NCBI GenBank assembly: GCA_051418075.1
Contig: JBPRGG010000148.1
Span: 76,248 to 140,247, forward strand
Length of the DNA stretch: 64,000 nucleotides
Direction: 5' to 3'
Source of the DNA: JBPRGG01 sp051418075
GTDB lineage: Bacteria > Bacteroidota > Bacteroidia > Cytophagales > Cyclobacteriaceae
Shown: in pieces, positions 19,701 to 27,866 of the stretch
How positions within the stretch are numbered: the first letter of the stretch is position 1
Layout of the letters: each line of letters starts with the position of its first letter
The notes under the pieces: generated by a model
Told to the model about the DNA's origin: nothing
The model's database searches: none
Seen by the model: the letters and a program-made list of their open reading frames with translations, nothing else
Position numbers and translations under genes: made by a program

Positions 19701-21109
19701 GTCCGGTGATATTAACCGCAGCTACGGATATTTTAGGATTCTTTCCCATGGCCTTTTCTACTTCGGCCGGAGCTGAGGTACAAAGGCCATTGGCCACCGT
19801 TGTGATCGGAGGACTATTTACCGCTACTTTTTTGACATTGGTGGTTTTACCCGTTATCTATTATATTTTTGACGAAATGGAAATTTCTTGGAAACCCCAT
19901 TTCAAGGTTTCCCGGGCAGCAGGGGGTATCCTGTTGATCTTTGCCCTGTTGTTGCCGGCCTGGAGCTGGGGACAGGAAAAAAAGACCATCAATTTATCAG
20001 ATGCTATTCAACTGGCTTTTGAAAATAATGCCCAATTACAGGCTTCTGAGCTACAGATTGAAAAAAATCAGAAGCTGCAAAAAACCGCTTTTGATCCTGG
20101 GAGTACCATGTTGTATTTGGGCACTGAGGAAAATAGTTATGATATGGAAAATGATGGGATTGATTCCTATGGATTGCAGCAAAGCATTCAATTCCCCACG
20201 GTGTATACAGCCCAGTCCAAAGTGTTAAAAACAAGTACCCGGATGAGCCGCTACAATTTTCAGATGGACCAGCGAACCATTGAAAAGAACGTATCACAAG
20301 CTTACTACCAATTGTTGTACCATCAACAACGTTATCAGATACTCACCTATTTGGACAGCCTTTTTCTGCGGTTTTATCAGGCAGCCAGTCGCAGGTATGA
20401 ATTGGGGGAGTCTGATTATCTGGAGAAGCTTTCGGCCCAGTCTCAGTATAATCAGATCAATATTAACCAAAAACAGGCAGCTGCTGATATTGCCTCTACC
20501 TATGATGTGCTGGCCAGCTATTTGCAGATCAAACAGGAATTTGAAATTAAAGCCGACAGCCTGGAGAAGGTAAATCTGAGTGAAGATAACTTAAACCTGA
20601 AAGATCATCCCAGGATTAAATATTTTACCGCCTTAAGTGACATGGCCCAGGCCAAGCTTAATCTGGAAAGAAATAAATTATTGCCAGGAATCTATTTTCA
20701 ATATTTTCTGCAAAATGTAAATAATCAAACCGGCTTTTTTGGCTATCAGGCAGGATTAAACATTCCCCTCTGGTTTATTCCTCAAAGTGCCCGGATCCAG
20801 TCGGCCAAAATACAAAACGAAATTACCGGTTATCAGGCCCAGAATTACCTGGTCAATCTGGAAGCTGGATATGACCAACTGGTATCGCAGCTCAATAAAT
20901 ATGAAGTAGCCTTGCAGTATTTTAGTGAACAGGGAATCCAGATGGCCAGAGAACTGGAACAAGTTTCCGGTAGACAATACCAGGAAGGGGAGTCCGGCTA
21001 TCTGCAGTACATTCAGAGTTTGCAACAGGCTGCCCGGATCAGGCTTTCATACCTTGATAATTTAAATCAATATAACCAAACTGCATTTGAACTTAAATAC
21101 ATACAATAA
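16763..21109 (+). CDS. CusA/CzcA-type heavy-metal RND pump fused to a TolC-like outer-membrane channel
   Basis: 1448 residues. Residues 1 to about 1040 are a full RND transporter: twelve membrane helices, periplasmic loops, the proton-relay helix D-F-G-I-L-V-D-G-A-V near 398 and L-F-G-I-A-V-L-N-G near 945, typical of the heavy-metal (HME) subgroup. From about 1045 a signal-peptide-like stretch (hydrophobic run ending W-S-W-G-Q) leads into a TolC/CusC-like domain that starts I-N-L-S-D-A-I-Q-L-A-F-E-N-N and runs to the end with long helices and two barrel-type repeats. Together with the adaptor encoded 8 bases downstream, one operon supplies a complete tripartite pump. The ion (Cu/Ag, or Co/Zn/Cd) is not resolved. 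Confidence 0.93.
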   Translation: MINSLISFSIKNKLIIFLATFTMVAFGIYSTTQIPIGAVPDITNNQVQVITTSRNLSTLDVEQFITYPVELEMANLPGVKEIRSVSKFGLSVVTIVFEDDLGTYLPRQLIAEKIKSAQEKIPQGFGTPEMGPITTGLGEIYQYTVETRQGYEEQYSIQEIRTIQDWMIKRQLSGIPGVVEINTWGGYLKQYEVSVNPERLKSYQITLGEVYQALASNNDNTGGSYIEKSAESYFVRGEGMVTSLDDIRKIVVKTRNGLPVLVEDIGEVKYGDAVRFGAITGNGTGEKVMGQIMMLKGANSAKVIEAVKARMAEVEATLPEGLFINDFLERTELIHKTTSTITENLVLGALIVIFVLVILMGNLRSGLIVASVIPLSLLFGLSLMYVFGVDVNLMSLGAIDFGILVDGAVIIVEFIVFQVTKKQAELKLLKGQDLQQEKDNIAIDSSSRMMRSAIFGQIIILIVFIPILSLTNVEGKMFRPMALSFIFILIGAMILCLTYVPAISAMFIKPPKKGKVTLADRIMNFLHKFYDPTIRYALSHRKLVIFTSILLLGATVFTFIRMGGEFIPTLDEGDYVIQPVLKPGTSLSETIRINTSIENILLENFPEVEQVVTRIGAAEVPTDPMSMEMSDIIVILKDKDEWVSADSKELLADEMKEKLSVIPGIGYEFTQPIEMRFNELITGVRADVAVKIYGEDLDLLYEKGNEIKNLINRVEGASDVNVEQIVGLPQVSVVYNRQKLAKYGLKINDLNDMIRMSFAGKTAGSVFEGEKRFDMVVRLNEHYRNNLETISDLYLDLPGGGQIPLREVADITFKTGPAQISRDNTRRRIVVSINVRNRDVESLVQEIQDIVNKNISLPDGYYVTYGGQFENLQHAKKRLMVAVPVALLLIFVLLHFTFNSIKQAALVYSAIPLAAIGGVFFLWIRGMPFSISAGVGFIALFGIAVLNGIILISFFNELKYEEGIKDIRQRVLTGTKMRLRPVILTAATDILGFFPMAFSTSAGAEVQRPLATVVIGGLFTATFLTLVVLPVIYYIFDEMEISWKPHFKVSRAAGGILLIFALLLPAWSWGQEKKTINLSDAIQLAFENNAQLQASELQIEKNQKLQKTAFDPGSTMLYLGTEENSYDMENDGIDSYGLQQSIQFPTVYTAQSKVLKTSTRMSRYNFQMDQRTIEKNVSQAYYQLLYHQQRYQILTYLDSLFLRFYQAASRRYELGESDYLEKLSAQSQYNQININQKQAAADIASTYDVLASYLQIKQEFEIKADSLEKVNLSEDNLNLKDHPRIKYFTALSDMAQAKLNLERNKLLPGIYFQYFLQNVNNQTGFFGYQAGLNIPLWFIPQSARIQSAKIQNEITGYQAQNYLVNLEAGYDQLVSQLNKYEVALQYFSEQGIQMARELEQVSGRQYQEGESGYLQYIQSLQQAARIRLSYLDNLNQYNQTAFELKYIQ

Positions 21110-21117
21110 AAAACGCT

Positions 21118-22290
21118 ATGGAAAAGATAATCACTCAATTTTTTGTTGCAATAATGGCTTTGACCTGTTTCACTGCCTGTGATCAAGGACAGTCAGCATC
21201 GGAGCCTGAGGAAGCCTCCCTGGATTCGTCCAGGAATTATCATATCACCCTGACCCAGCAGCAAATAGACGCAGTAGATCTTAAATTGGGAAATATTAAA
21301 AAGATGTCCCTGGAAAACACTATAAAAGCTAATGGGTATACCCATATTCCACCTCAATATATAGCCTCGGTGAGTGTATATATGGGGGGCTATATTCAGC
21401 AAGCTAACCTGCTGGTGGGGGATTACGTAAAAAAAGGCCAGGTTTTAGCTATTTTAGAAAACCCAGAATACCTCGATCTTCAACAAAAATACCTGGAAGC
21501 TAAAAGTCAGCTGAAATTCCTGGAAAATGAGTTACAGCGGCAGCAAACCCTGAATCAGGAAAATATTAATGCCAGAAAGGATCTTTATAAGGCTGAAGCA
21601 GATTATCAACAGGCGCTGGCCCTTTATAATAGCACCCGGGAAAAGTTGAAGATGATGCATATAGATCTGGAGAAAGTAGATCAGGGCAATTTTACTTCCC
21701 GGGTATTTATTGTTGCTCCAATCAGTGGCTATATCAATGCAAATAATGCTGAAATAGGCAGATATATTGATGCCAGGGAAAGTATATATGAAATCATCAA
21801 TAAAGATCACATGCACCTGGAACTGAATGTGTTTGAACAGGACATTCTGAAGCTGAAAAAGGGACAAAAGGTACATTTTAATTTTCCCAACCAGGGTGAT
21901 CAACTGTGGCAGGGGGAAGTATTTCTGGTAGCCCAGTCTCTGAATGATGAAACCAGAACCATCCAGGTACATGTGCATATTGAAAATGAAGATAAGATAG
22001 CTTTGATGGAAGGAATGTACGTAAATGCTAATATTGTGGTGGGAGATGGAGAATCCAAAGCCCTGCCGGAAAATGCCATCGTTCGCTCCGGTCAAAAATC
22101 CTATATTTTTATAAAAGATAATAGCAAGGTAAATCAGACGGCATTTAGTAGGGTTGAAGTCAGTACTGGTATTTCCAATAATGGATGGGTAGCCATAGAG
22201 CCTGTAGACAAGGTCAATGATCAGGCTGAAGTGGTGGTAAATGGTGCATTTTACCTGCTTACTGCAATGGAAAATAGTGAGGAGATCTGA
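21118..22290 (+). CDS. Periplasmic adaptor (membrane fusion) lipoprotein of the RND pump, CusB-like
   Basis: 390 residues. The signal ends in a lipobox F-T-A-C (about residue 20). The order of domains is that of an adaptor: lipoyl half with G-D-Y-V-K-K-G-Q-V-L-A near 100, a helical hairpin (about 120-180), the second lipoyl half near V-A-P-I-S-G-Y-I, a beta-barrel domain and a membrane-proximal domain. It would link the pump part and the channel part encoded by the preceding gene. Start 8 bases after the pump gene, so translationally coupled expression is likely. Confidence 0.9.
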   Translation: MEKIITQFFVAIMALTCFTACDQGQSASEPEEASLDSSRNYHITLTQQQIDAVDLKLGNIKKMSLENTIKANGYTHIPPQYIASVSVYMGGYIQQANLLVGDYVKKGQVLAILENPEYLDLQQKYLEAKSQLKFLENELQRQQTLNQENINARKDLYKAEADYQQALALYNSTREKLKMMHIDLEKVDQGNFTSRVFIVAPISGYINANNAEIGRYIDARESIYEIINKDHMHLELNVFEQDILKLKKGQKVHFNFPNQGDQLWQGEVFLVAQSLNDETRTIQVHVHIENEDKIALMEGMYVNANIVVGDGESKALPENAIVRSGQKSYIFIKDNSKVNQTAFSRVEVSTGISNNGWVAIEPVDKVNDQAEVVVNGAFYLLTAMENSEEI

Positions 22291-22354
22291 TCAGTGAGTT
22301 AATTATTCAAAAATAACCCTGATATTTTGGTTTATGACAGGCTAATTCTGGCAG

Positions 22355-22389
22355 TTTGTTTTTTTTAATGGCATAAGTAGTTAATTTTG
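22355..22389 (+). promoter_or_regulatory. Candidate Bacteroidota promoter (TTTG / TAATTTTG)
   Basis: A -33-like TTTG at 22355 and a -7 box TAATTTTG at 22382-22389 are separated by 23 bases, close to the known TTTG-N19-TAnnTTTG spacing. It precedes the four-gene unit starting at 22418. Confidence 0.5.
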
Positions 22390-22417
22390 GCTGGAATTTT
22401 TGTTAAGGGAACAACTC

Positions 22418-23587
22418 ATGCAGATAATAGAAGTAAAAGATCAAAAGACTGCCAAAGAATTTTTGATGCTGCCGGTACGGCTTTATAAAAATGAAAAGCA
22501 TTGGATCAGACCCCTGGATAATGATGTGAATAACGTTTTTGATCCTCAAAAAAATAAATATTTCCGACATGGAGAAATAACCCGCTGGATCCTGATAGAT
22601 GGCAGCCAAACCATTGGCCGGGTGGCAGCATTTATCAATAAAAAAACTGTTCACAAAGACAATGATCAGCCTACCGGAGGCATAGGTTTTTTTGAATGTA
22701 TTAATGACCAGTCAGCCGCTGATCTTTTATTTAATCAATGTAAACAATGGCTGGAGCAAAGGGGCATGGAAGCGATGGATGGTCCTATTAATTTTGGAGA
22801 CCGGGACCGCTGGTGGGGATTGCTGGTGGAAGGGTTTGATAAGGAACCAAATTACTGTATGCCTTATAATTTTCCTTACTATCAGCAATTGTTCGAAAAT
22901 TACGGGTTTAAAAATTACTTTGAACAGTACACCTATGGTAGAAAAGTGCTTAATCCTTTATCTGAAACTTTAGCAGCCAAAGCGGACCGTATTGCCAGAA
23001 ACCCGGCCTACAGCTTTCGCCATATTGAAATGAAGAAACTGGATAATTATACTGATGATTTTAAAAATGTTTATAATAGTGCCTGGGCTCATCATTCCGG
23101 AGTGCCTAAAATGAGCAGCCTGCAGGCAAAGAACGTGATAAAGCAGCTTAAACCCATTATGGATCCTGAAATATTATGGTTTGGCTACTACAATGATGAA
23201 CCTATTGCTTTTTTCATTATCCTGCCGGAAGTGAATCAGCTTTTTAAACATGTGAATGGAAAAATGGACTGGTTGGGTAAAATAAAATTCTTGTGGTACA
23301 AGTATCGTAAAAGTTGTAGAAAAATGTATGGCCTGGTGTTTGGTATTGTGCCTGACCACCAGGGAAAAGGCGTAGAAGGAGCCCTGATCATGGCTGTACG
23401 AAAGCAAGTGCAGGATGTTAATTATAAATATGAAGATTTTGAAATGAACTGGATTGGAAGTTTTAACAAACGAATGATTCACCTGGTTGAACAGGTTGGG
23501 GCAGAAATTGCCAAGCGCCATATCACTTACCGCAAACTGTTTGATGAAACAAAACCTTTTAAGCCGGCTCCCGATATAAAAGGTTAA
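22418..23587 (+). CDS. GNAT-fold acyltransferase-like protein (YghO-like), paralog 1
   Basis: 389 residues from the ATG at 22418; an upstream TTG at 22400 is possible but less likely. The protein begins with V-K-D-Q-K-T-A-K-E-F and has the highly conserved block M-D-G-P-I-N-F-G-D-R-D-R-W-W-G-L-L near residue 125, and a late acetyl-CoA-site-like G-I-V-P-D-H-Q-G-K-G-V-E-G-A near 310. These are features of the YghO-like GNAT group, whose substrate is unknown. It is about 55-60 percent identical by eye to the next gene and heads the operon with it. Confidence 0.75.
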   Translation: MQIIEVKDQKTAKEFLMLPVRLYKNEKHWIRPLDNDVNNVFDPQKNKYFRHGEITRWILIDGSQTIGRVAAFINKKTVHKDNDQPTGGIGFFECINDQSAADLLFNQCKQWLEQRGMEAMDGPINFGDRDRWWGLLVEGFDKEPNYCMPYNFPYYQQLFENYGFKNYFEQYTYGRKVLNPLSETLAAKADRIARNPAYSFRHIEMKKLDNYTDDFKNVYNSAWAHHSGVPKMSSLQAKNVIKQLKPIMDPEILWFGYYNDEPIAFFIILPEVNQLFKHVNGKMDWLGKIKFLWYKYRKSCRKMYGLVFGIVPDHQGKGVEGALIMAVRKQVQDVNYKYEDFEMNWIGSFNKRMIHLVEQVGAEIAKRHITYRKLFDETKPFKPAPDIKG

Positions 23588-23617
23588 GGAAAACAGTTAA
23601 CTATTTAATATCGAAAG

Positions 23618-24787
23618 ATGGAACTGGTAGAAGTCACCAATCAAAAATATCGAAAAGCATTCTTACAATTACCGGTTAAATTATATAAAGATAGTAAATA
23701 TTGGATCCGGCCTTTGGATCAGGATATAGAAGGGGTGTTTGATCCTCAAAAAAATAAATACCTTAAAGAAGGAAGTAGTATCAGGTGGATATTGCTGGAT
23801 CACCAGCAACAAGTGATTGGCCGGGTGGCAGCATTCGTCAACAAGAAAACCGCCTATACTTTTGATCAGCCAACCGGAGGTATAGGTTTTTTTGAATGCA
23901 TAAATGATCAGGCAGCTGCCAACAAACTATTTGAGCAAAGTAGGGAATGGTTGCAGCAGCAGGGAATGGAGGCCATGGATGGGCCTGTAAATTTCGGAGA
24001 TCGTGATCGTTGGTGGGGCCTTTTGGTCGATGGGTTTAATATTGAACCAAATTATTGTACACCCTACAATTTTCCCTATTATCAGCAATTGTTTGAGAAT
24101 TATGGATTTCAGCTGTATTTTCGCCAGTATACCTATGCCAGGATGGTTCATGAAGATGGACTGGCCCCTCAAATCAAACAAAAAGCAGCTTTGATCAGGG
24201 CTGATCCTGATTATACCTTCAGGCATATTGAAAAAAAACGCCTTGAACTTTACGCTGAGGATTTCAGATTTATTTTCAATAAAGCCTGGAGAAAACATTT
24301 GGGGGTAAAGGAAATGACCCGGGAGCAAGCCGTTTCTATTATGAAAAAGCTAAAACCAGTACTGGATGAAAGGATCATTTGGTTTGGTTATTATAAAAAA
24401 GAGCCAATAGCCTTTTACATTAACCTGCCGGAGTTGAACCAGATCTTTAAATTTGTTCATGGAAAACTTAACTGGTGGGGAAAATTGATATTTTTGTACC
24501 ATAAGTACCGGAATACCTGTGATAAGATGTTTGGGGTTTCATTCGGAGTTATTCCTGAATTTCAGGGAAAAGGTATTGAAGGGGCCATTGTAGACGCTTT
24601 TTCTGAGTTTGCCTGGTCAGATAAACATCCCTACAAAACTTATGAAATGAACTGGATTGGAGACTTTAATCCGAAAATGATGCATGTATGTGAAAATGTA
24701 GGCGGCAGAATCATTAAAACACATATTACCTATCGCAAGTTGTTTGATGAAACAAAAGCCTTTGAAAGAGCGCCCATCATTTCATGA
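23618..24787 (+). CDS. GNAT-fold acyltransferase-like protein (YghO-like), paralog 2
   Basis: 389 residues, colinear with the preceding gene over its whole length. It has the same blocks: H-W/Y-W-I-R-P-L-D near 30, G-G-I-G-F-F-E-C-I-N-D-Q near 85, M-D-G-P-V-N-F-G-D-R-D-R-W-W-G-L-L near 125 and I-P-E-F-Q-G-K-G-I-E-G-A near 310. The tandem arrangement with 30 bases between them points to a local duplication. Cytosolic, no signal peptide. Substrate unknown. Confidence 0.75.
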   Translation: MELVEVTNQKYRKAFLQLPVKLYKDSKYWIRPLDQDIEGVFDPQKNKYLKEGSSIRWILLDHQQQVIGRVAAFVNKKTAYTFDQPTGGIGFFECINDQAAANKLFEQSREWLQQQGMEAMDGPVNFGDRDRWWGLLVDGFNIEPNYCTPYNFPYYQQLFENYGFQLYFRQYTYARMVHEDGLAPQIKQKAALIRADPDYTFRHIEKKRLELYAEDFRFIFNKAWRKHLGVKEMTREQAVSIMKKLKPVLDERIIWFGYYKKEPIAFYINLPELNQIFKFVHGKLNWWGKLIFLYHKYRNTCDKMFGVSFGVIPEFQGKGIEGAIVDAFSEFAWSDKHPYKTYEMNWIGDFNPKMMHVCENVGGRIIKTHITYRKLFDETKAFERAPIIS

Positions 24788-24837
24788 TTTTTTAATAATT
24801 GGAAGTAAAAAATATAATTAATAAAATAAAAAATAGT

Positions 24838-25761
24838 ATGAGTTTAGTTGTAATTGGTTCTGTCGCTTTTGATGCCCTGGAAACTCCTTTTGGCAAAACA
24901 GACAAAATAATTGGTGGATCTGGCACTTATATTTCCCTCTCAGCTTCTTATTTTGCACAAAATATCAATATAGTGGCAGTAGTAGGAGGTGACTTTCTGC
25001 AATCAGATATTCAAATGATGCAAGCCCATGGTATAAATACTGAAGGATTACAGATCAAGGAAAATGAAAAATCATTTTTCTGGTCAGGCAGATATCATAA
25101 TGATATGAACACCCGGGATACATTGGTTACCGAACTGAATGTGTTGGAGCATTTTGACCCCATAGTACCGGAAAGCTACCAGGGATGTGATTATTTAATG
25201 CTGGGCAACCTGGCTCCGGCTGTACAAAAGAAAGTTATAGAACGTATGCAACGTCGACCCAAGCTGATTGCCATGGATACCATGAACTTCTGGATGGATA
25301 TTGCCTTGGATGACTTAATGGATACGCTGAAACTCATTGATGTTTTGATCATCAATGATTCAGAAGCCCGTCAGCTATCTGGAGAATTTTCCCTGGTAAA
25401 GGCGGCCCAAAAGATCATGACATTCGGACCTAAATCGCTGATCATTAAAAAAGGAGAACACGGGGCATTGTTGTTTGCTGACAATCAGGTATTCTATGCT
25501 CCGGCTTTGCCTTTGGAAGAAGTATTTGATCCAACCGGCGCGGGAGATACGTTTGCAGGTGGATTTGTGGGTTATCTGGCCAAATATGATGATTATTCTT
25601 TTGAAACCATGAAGAGAGCAGTGATCTACGGGTCAGCCATGGCTTCTTTTTGTGTGGAAAAATTTGGCACCGAGCGTTTACAACATTTAAAACCAGAAGA
25701 TATCAATCAAAGGTTTCAGGATTTTGTGAAGTTGGTGAAATTCGATAGTTTGGAAATTTAA
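24838..25761 (+). CDS. PfkB-family carbohydrate/nucleoside kinase
   Basis: About 307 residues from the ATG at 24838; an in-frame TTG at 24799 would add 13 non-conserved residues. Ribokinase-fold motifs are visible: G-G-S-G-T-Y near the N-terminus for sugar binding and the C-terminal signature D-P-T-G-A-G-D-T-F-A-G-G-F at about residue 240, which holds the anion hole and catalytic Asp. It phosphorylates a sugar or nucleoside with ATP; which one is not clear. It sits 50 bases after the second GNAT-like gene and 13 bases before the EEP gene, in one operon. Confidence 0.88.
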   Translation: MSLVVIGSVAFDALETPFGKTDKIIGGSGTYISLSASYFAQNINIVAVVGGDFLQSDIQMMQAHGINTEGLQIKENEKSFFWSGRYHNDMNTRDTLVTELNVLEHFDPIVPESYQGCDYLMLGNLAPAVQKKVIERMQRRPKLIAMDTMNFWMDIALDDLMDTLKLIDVLIINDSEARQLSGEFSLVKAAQKIMTFGPKSLIIKKGEHGALLFADNQVFYAPALPLEEVFDPTGAGDTFAGGFVGYLAKYDDYSFETMKRAVIYGSAMASFCVEKFGTERLQHLKPEDINQRFQDFVKLVKFDSLEI

Positions 25762-25774
25762 CAGCCAGATCGAT

Positions 25775-26821
25775 TTGGGAAAAATATTTAACAGGCTCCT
25801 GTTGATCCTGACTTTATTGGTGTATGCCAGTGTATTGGTCTCTCCGGATTTTTTATGGGTTACCGGATTCATATCATTGGGAATTCCATTGCTGCTGATT
25901 TTTCATCTTTTTTTATTACTGATTTACATTGCCCAAAGTAAGCGGTTATTGATCTATCCTTTGGTGGCACTAGTAGCTGGTTTTCCCTTTATCAGGGCCA
26001 CATTGGCTATTAATCCTGACAACAATGAAGAATTAGCCAACCTGGAGGTGCTTAGTTTTAACGCCCGGTTCTTTCGGGAGTACCGGGATCAAATTCACGG
26101 AGAATTATCCCAAAATATGATGGACTGGGCTATTAATCAGGAGGTGCAGATCATTTGTTTTCAGGAATACTACAGCCACCCTGAATATGATGAACTGAAT
26201 ACCATCAAGCAATTCAGGCAAAAGGGGTTCGAGTTTTATGGTTTGGATTTTAGTGAACCGGATCCTTTTCATGGACTGGCAATTTTCTCCAAATTCCCTA
26301 TTATCCATCAGGGGACTATACCTTTTGCCGTGGAAACCTATAACGGGGCAATTTATGCTGACTTACTAATGAATGAAGATACTTTGAGGGTATACAATCT
26401 GCATCTTAAATCCATGGGTATAGAAGGAGATGAAGTGATTTCTCCCAAAATCCGGGACAAGTACCGGAGTATTGCCTCCCGGTTTAAAAATGGCGTGATG
26501 GAAAGGGCCCGGGAGATCAATGATATTTATGACCATATTTCTGTCAGTCCTCACCCGGTGGTTGTATGCGGCGACTTTAATGACGTGCCTTACAGCTATT
26601 CTTACTTTAAATTAAAACAAGACCTGAATAATGCCTTCGAACATGGTGGTAATGGCTTTGGCTTTTCCTTTAATGGCAAGCTTGGGTTTTTAAGAATTGA
26701 TAATCAGTTTTTTAGCGACAGGATCAAAATACATGGTTTTAAAACAATGCGAAATATGCCTTTATCTGATCATTTCCCTATTAAAGGGTACTATTCTTTG
26801 GAAGAAAGTAAGGAATTGTAA
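25775..26821 (+). CDS. Membrane-anchored endonuclease/exonuclease/phosphatase-family protein
   Basis: 348 residues from a TTG start that gives a good positively charged N-terminus. Three hydrophobic helices lie in the first 75 residues (about 6-22, 28-50, 55-72). An EEP domain follows: L-S-F-N-A-R-F-F near 93, I-I-C-F-Q-E-Y-Y near 125, N-L-H-L-K-S-M near 208, V-V-C-G-D-F-N-D-V-P near 262 and L-S-D-H-F-P-I near 330. All metal/catalytic positions are present and face the periplasm if the three-helix topology is right. Same operon as the PfkB kinase. Confidence 0.85.
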   Translation: MGKIFNRLLLILTLLVYASVLVSPDFLWVTGFISLGIPLLLIFHLFLLLIYIAQSKRLLIYPLVALVAGFPFIRATLAINPDNNEELANLEVLSFNARFFREYRDQIHGELSQNMMDWAINQEVQIICFQEYYSHPEYDELNTIKQFRQKGFEFYGLDFSEPDPFHGLAIFSKFPIIHQGTIPFAVETYNGAIYADLLMNEDTLRVYNLHLKSMGIEGDEVISPKIRDKYRSIASRFKNGVMERAREINDIYDHISVSPHPVVVCGDFNDVPYSYSYFKLKQDLNNAFEHGGNGFGFSFNGKLGFLRIDNQFFSDRIKIHGFKTMRNMPLSDHFPIKGYYSLEESKEL

Positions 26822-26944
26822 AGGAATAACTATTTTAATAAAATATACCGGTTCAAACAAAGGATCAACCTGCCTGTTCTACTAGAAGAATTTTTTATCA
26901 CAAACTGATTTTTTGTCATCAGACTAAAGACACCAACATATTTT

Positions 26945-27406
26945 TTGGTATTAGTGCTCATGGCTGTTTACTCCGGGATTCAGGCACAGAATGATACAAT
27001 AGAGGAGGCCCCTTTAATGCTTCAGGAAATGGTGGAGCAGCTAAAGGCGGATAGCAGCGCCAGGGATCCTAATAACCTGGAAATTGATGGCTTGGTAGTG
27101 GATGAAACCTTAACCAAGGTGGGGCGGGATTTTTATGAGATTTTTTATAATCGCTGGCAGGCGCCACCTCAGGCTAAGAATTACACCATATTTATTCGAG
27201 AAAAGCCAGTACCCGGATTTGGCACATTAATATCAATCAAAGTAGTTGATGACGAAATTTTTTCTCAGCGTGTTCCTCCCAGATTTGAAATTGTGGAGGA
27301 GTATGCTCAATATGCGACATATTTAACTCAAAACTTCCTGCTGGATCAGGCCCGGATGAAAGATCAACTGGAAAGTCAGGACCAGTCAGGAAGCGGAATT
27401 TTTTAA
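26945..27406 (+). CDS. csgE: Curli assembly protein CsgE
   Basis: About 153 residues. The mature part is CsgE-like: I-D-G-L-V-V-D-E-T-L-T-K-V-G-R-D-F-Y near residue 46, F-Y-N-R-W-Q-A-P, the Y-T-I-F-I-R-E-K-P-V-P-G-F-G-T strand and the final Y-A-Q-Y-A-T-Y-L-T-Q-N. CsgE is the periplasmic cap that delivers curlin subunits to the CsgG pore. The TTG start at 26945 leaves a signal peptide without a basic N-terminus. The frame continues upstream to 26909, and starting at ATC 26918 would restore Arg and Lys in the n-region, so the true start is uncertain. First gene of the curli operon. Confidence 0.9.
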   Translation: MVLVLMAVYSGIQAQNDTIEEAPLMLQEMVEQLKADSSARDPNNLEIDGLVVDETLTKVGRDFYEIFYNRWQAPPQAKNYTIFIREKPVPGFGTLISIKVVDDEIFSQRVPPRFEIVEEYAQYATYLTQNFLLDQARMKDQLESQDQSGSGIF

Positions 27407-27421
27407 TAAAATCAATTTTTT

Positions 27422-27844
27422 ATGCATTATTTGAAAGTTGCAAGATTTTTATTTTTCCATCTTTTTAGTTTACTTTTAGCTGTTTCCACCCTGCAAGCAC
27501 AGGATTTTGTGTTTGAATTTAAAAATCCGGCATTTGGCGGAGATACTTTTAATTATCAGTGGCTTTTAAATTCAGCCCAGTCACAGAACACCCTGACAGA
27601 AGAAAGTGAGGGTAGACCAGATGACCCTTTGGACGATTTTCAACAGAGCCTTAACCGACAGATACTTTCTCAGTTGAGCCGTCAAATTGTGGTAAATCAA
27701 TTTGGTGAAAATGGATTACAGGAAGGACAATACCAGGTGGGCACCTTCAACATTGATGTGAGTCCAACACCGGACGGCGTTCGAATTTCAATCATTGATA
27801 CTGCAACCGGAGATGAAACCTCTGTGGTTGTACCTTTTTATTAA
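27422..27844 (+). CDS. csgF: Curli assembly protein CsgF
   Basis: 140 residues. A signal peptide ends near residue 26 (T-L-Q-A-Q). The mature N-terminus F-V-F-E-F-K-N-P-A-F-G-G-D-T-F is the hallmark of CsgF; in the known system this segment plugs into the CsgG pore and the rest helps anchor the nucleated fibre at the outer surface. The spacing to csgE is 15 bases and to csgG 22 bases, so the three are one operon. Confidence 0.95.
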   Translation: MHYLKVARFLFFHLFSLLLAVSTLQAQDFVFEFKNPAFGGDTFNYQWLLNSAQSQNTLTEESEGRPDDPLDDFQQSLNRQILSQLSRQIVVNQFGENGLQEGQYQVGTFNIDVSPTPDGVRISIIDTATGDETSVVVPFY

Positions 27845-27866
27845 AAGTTAACAAGCCTTTGGTACT

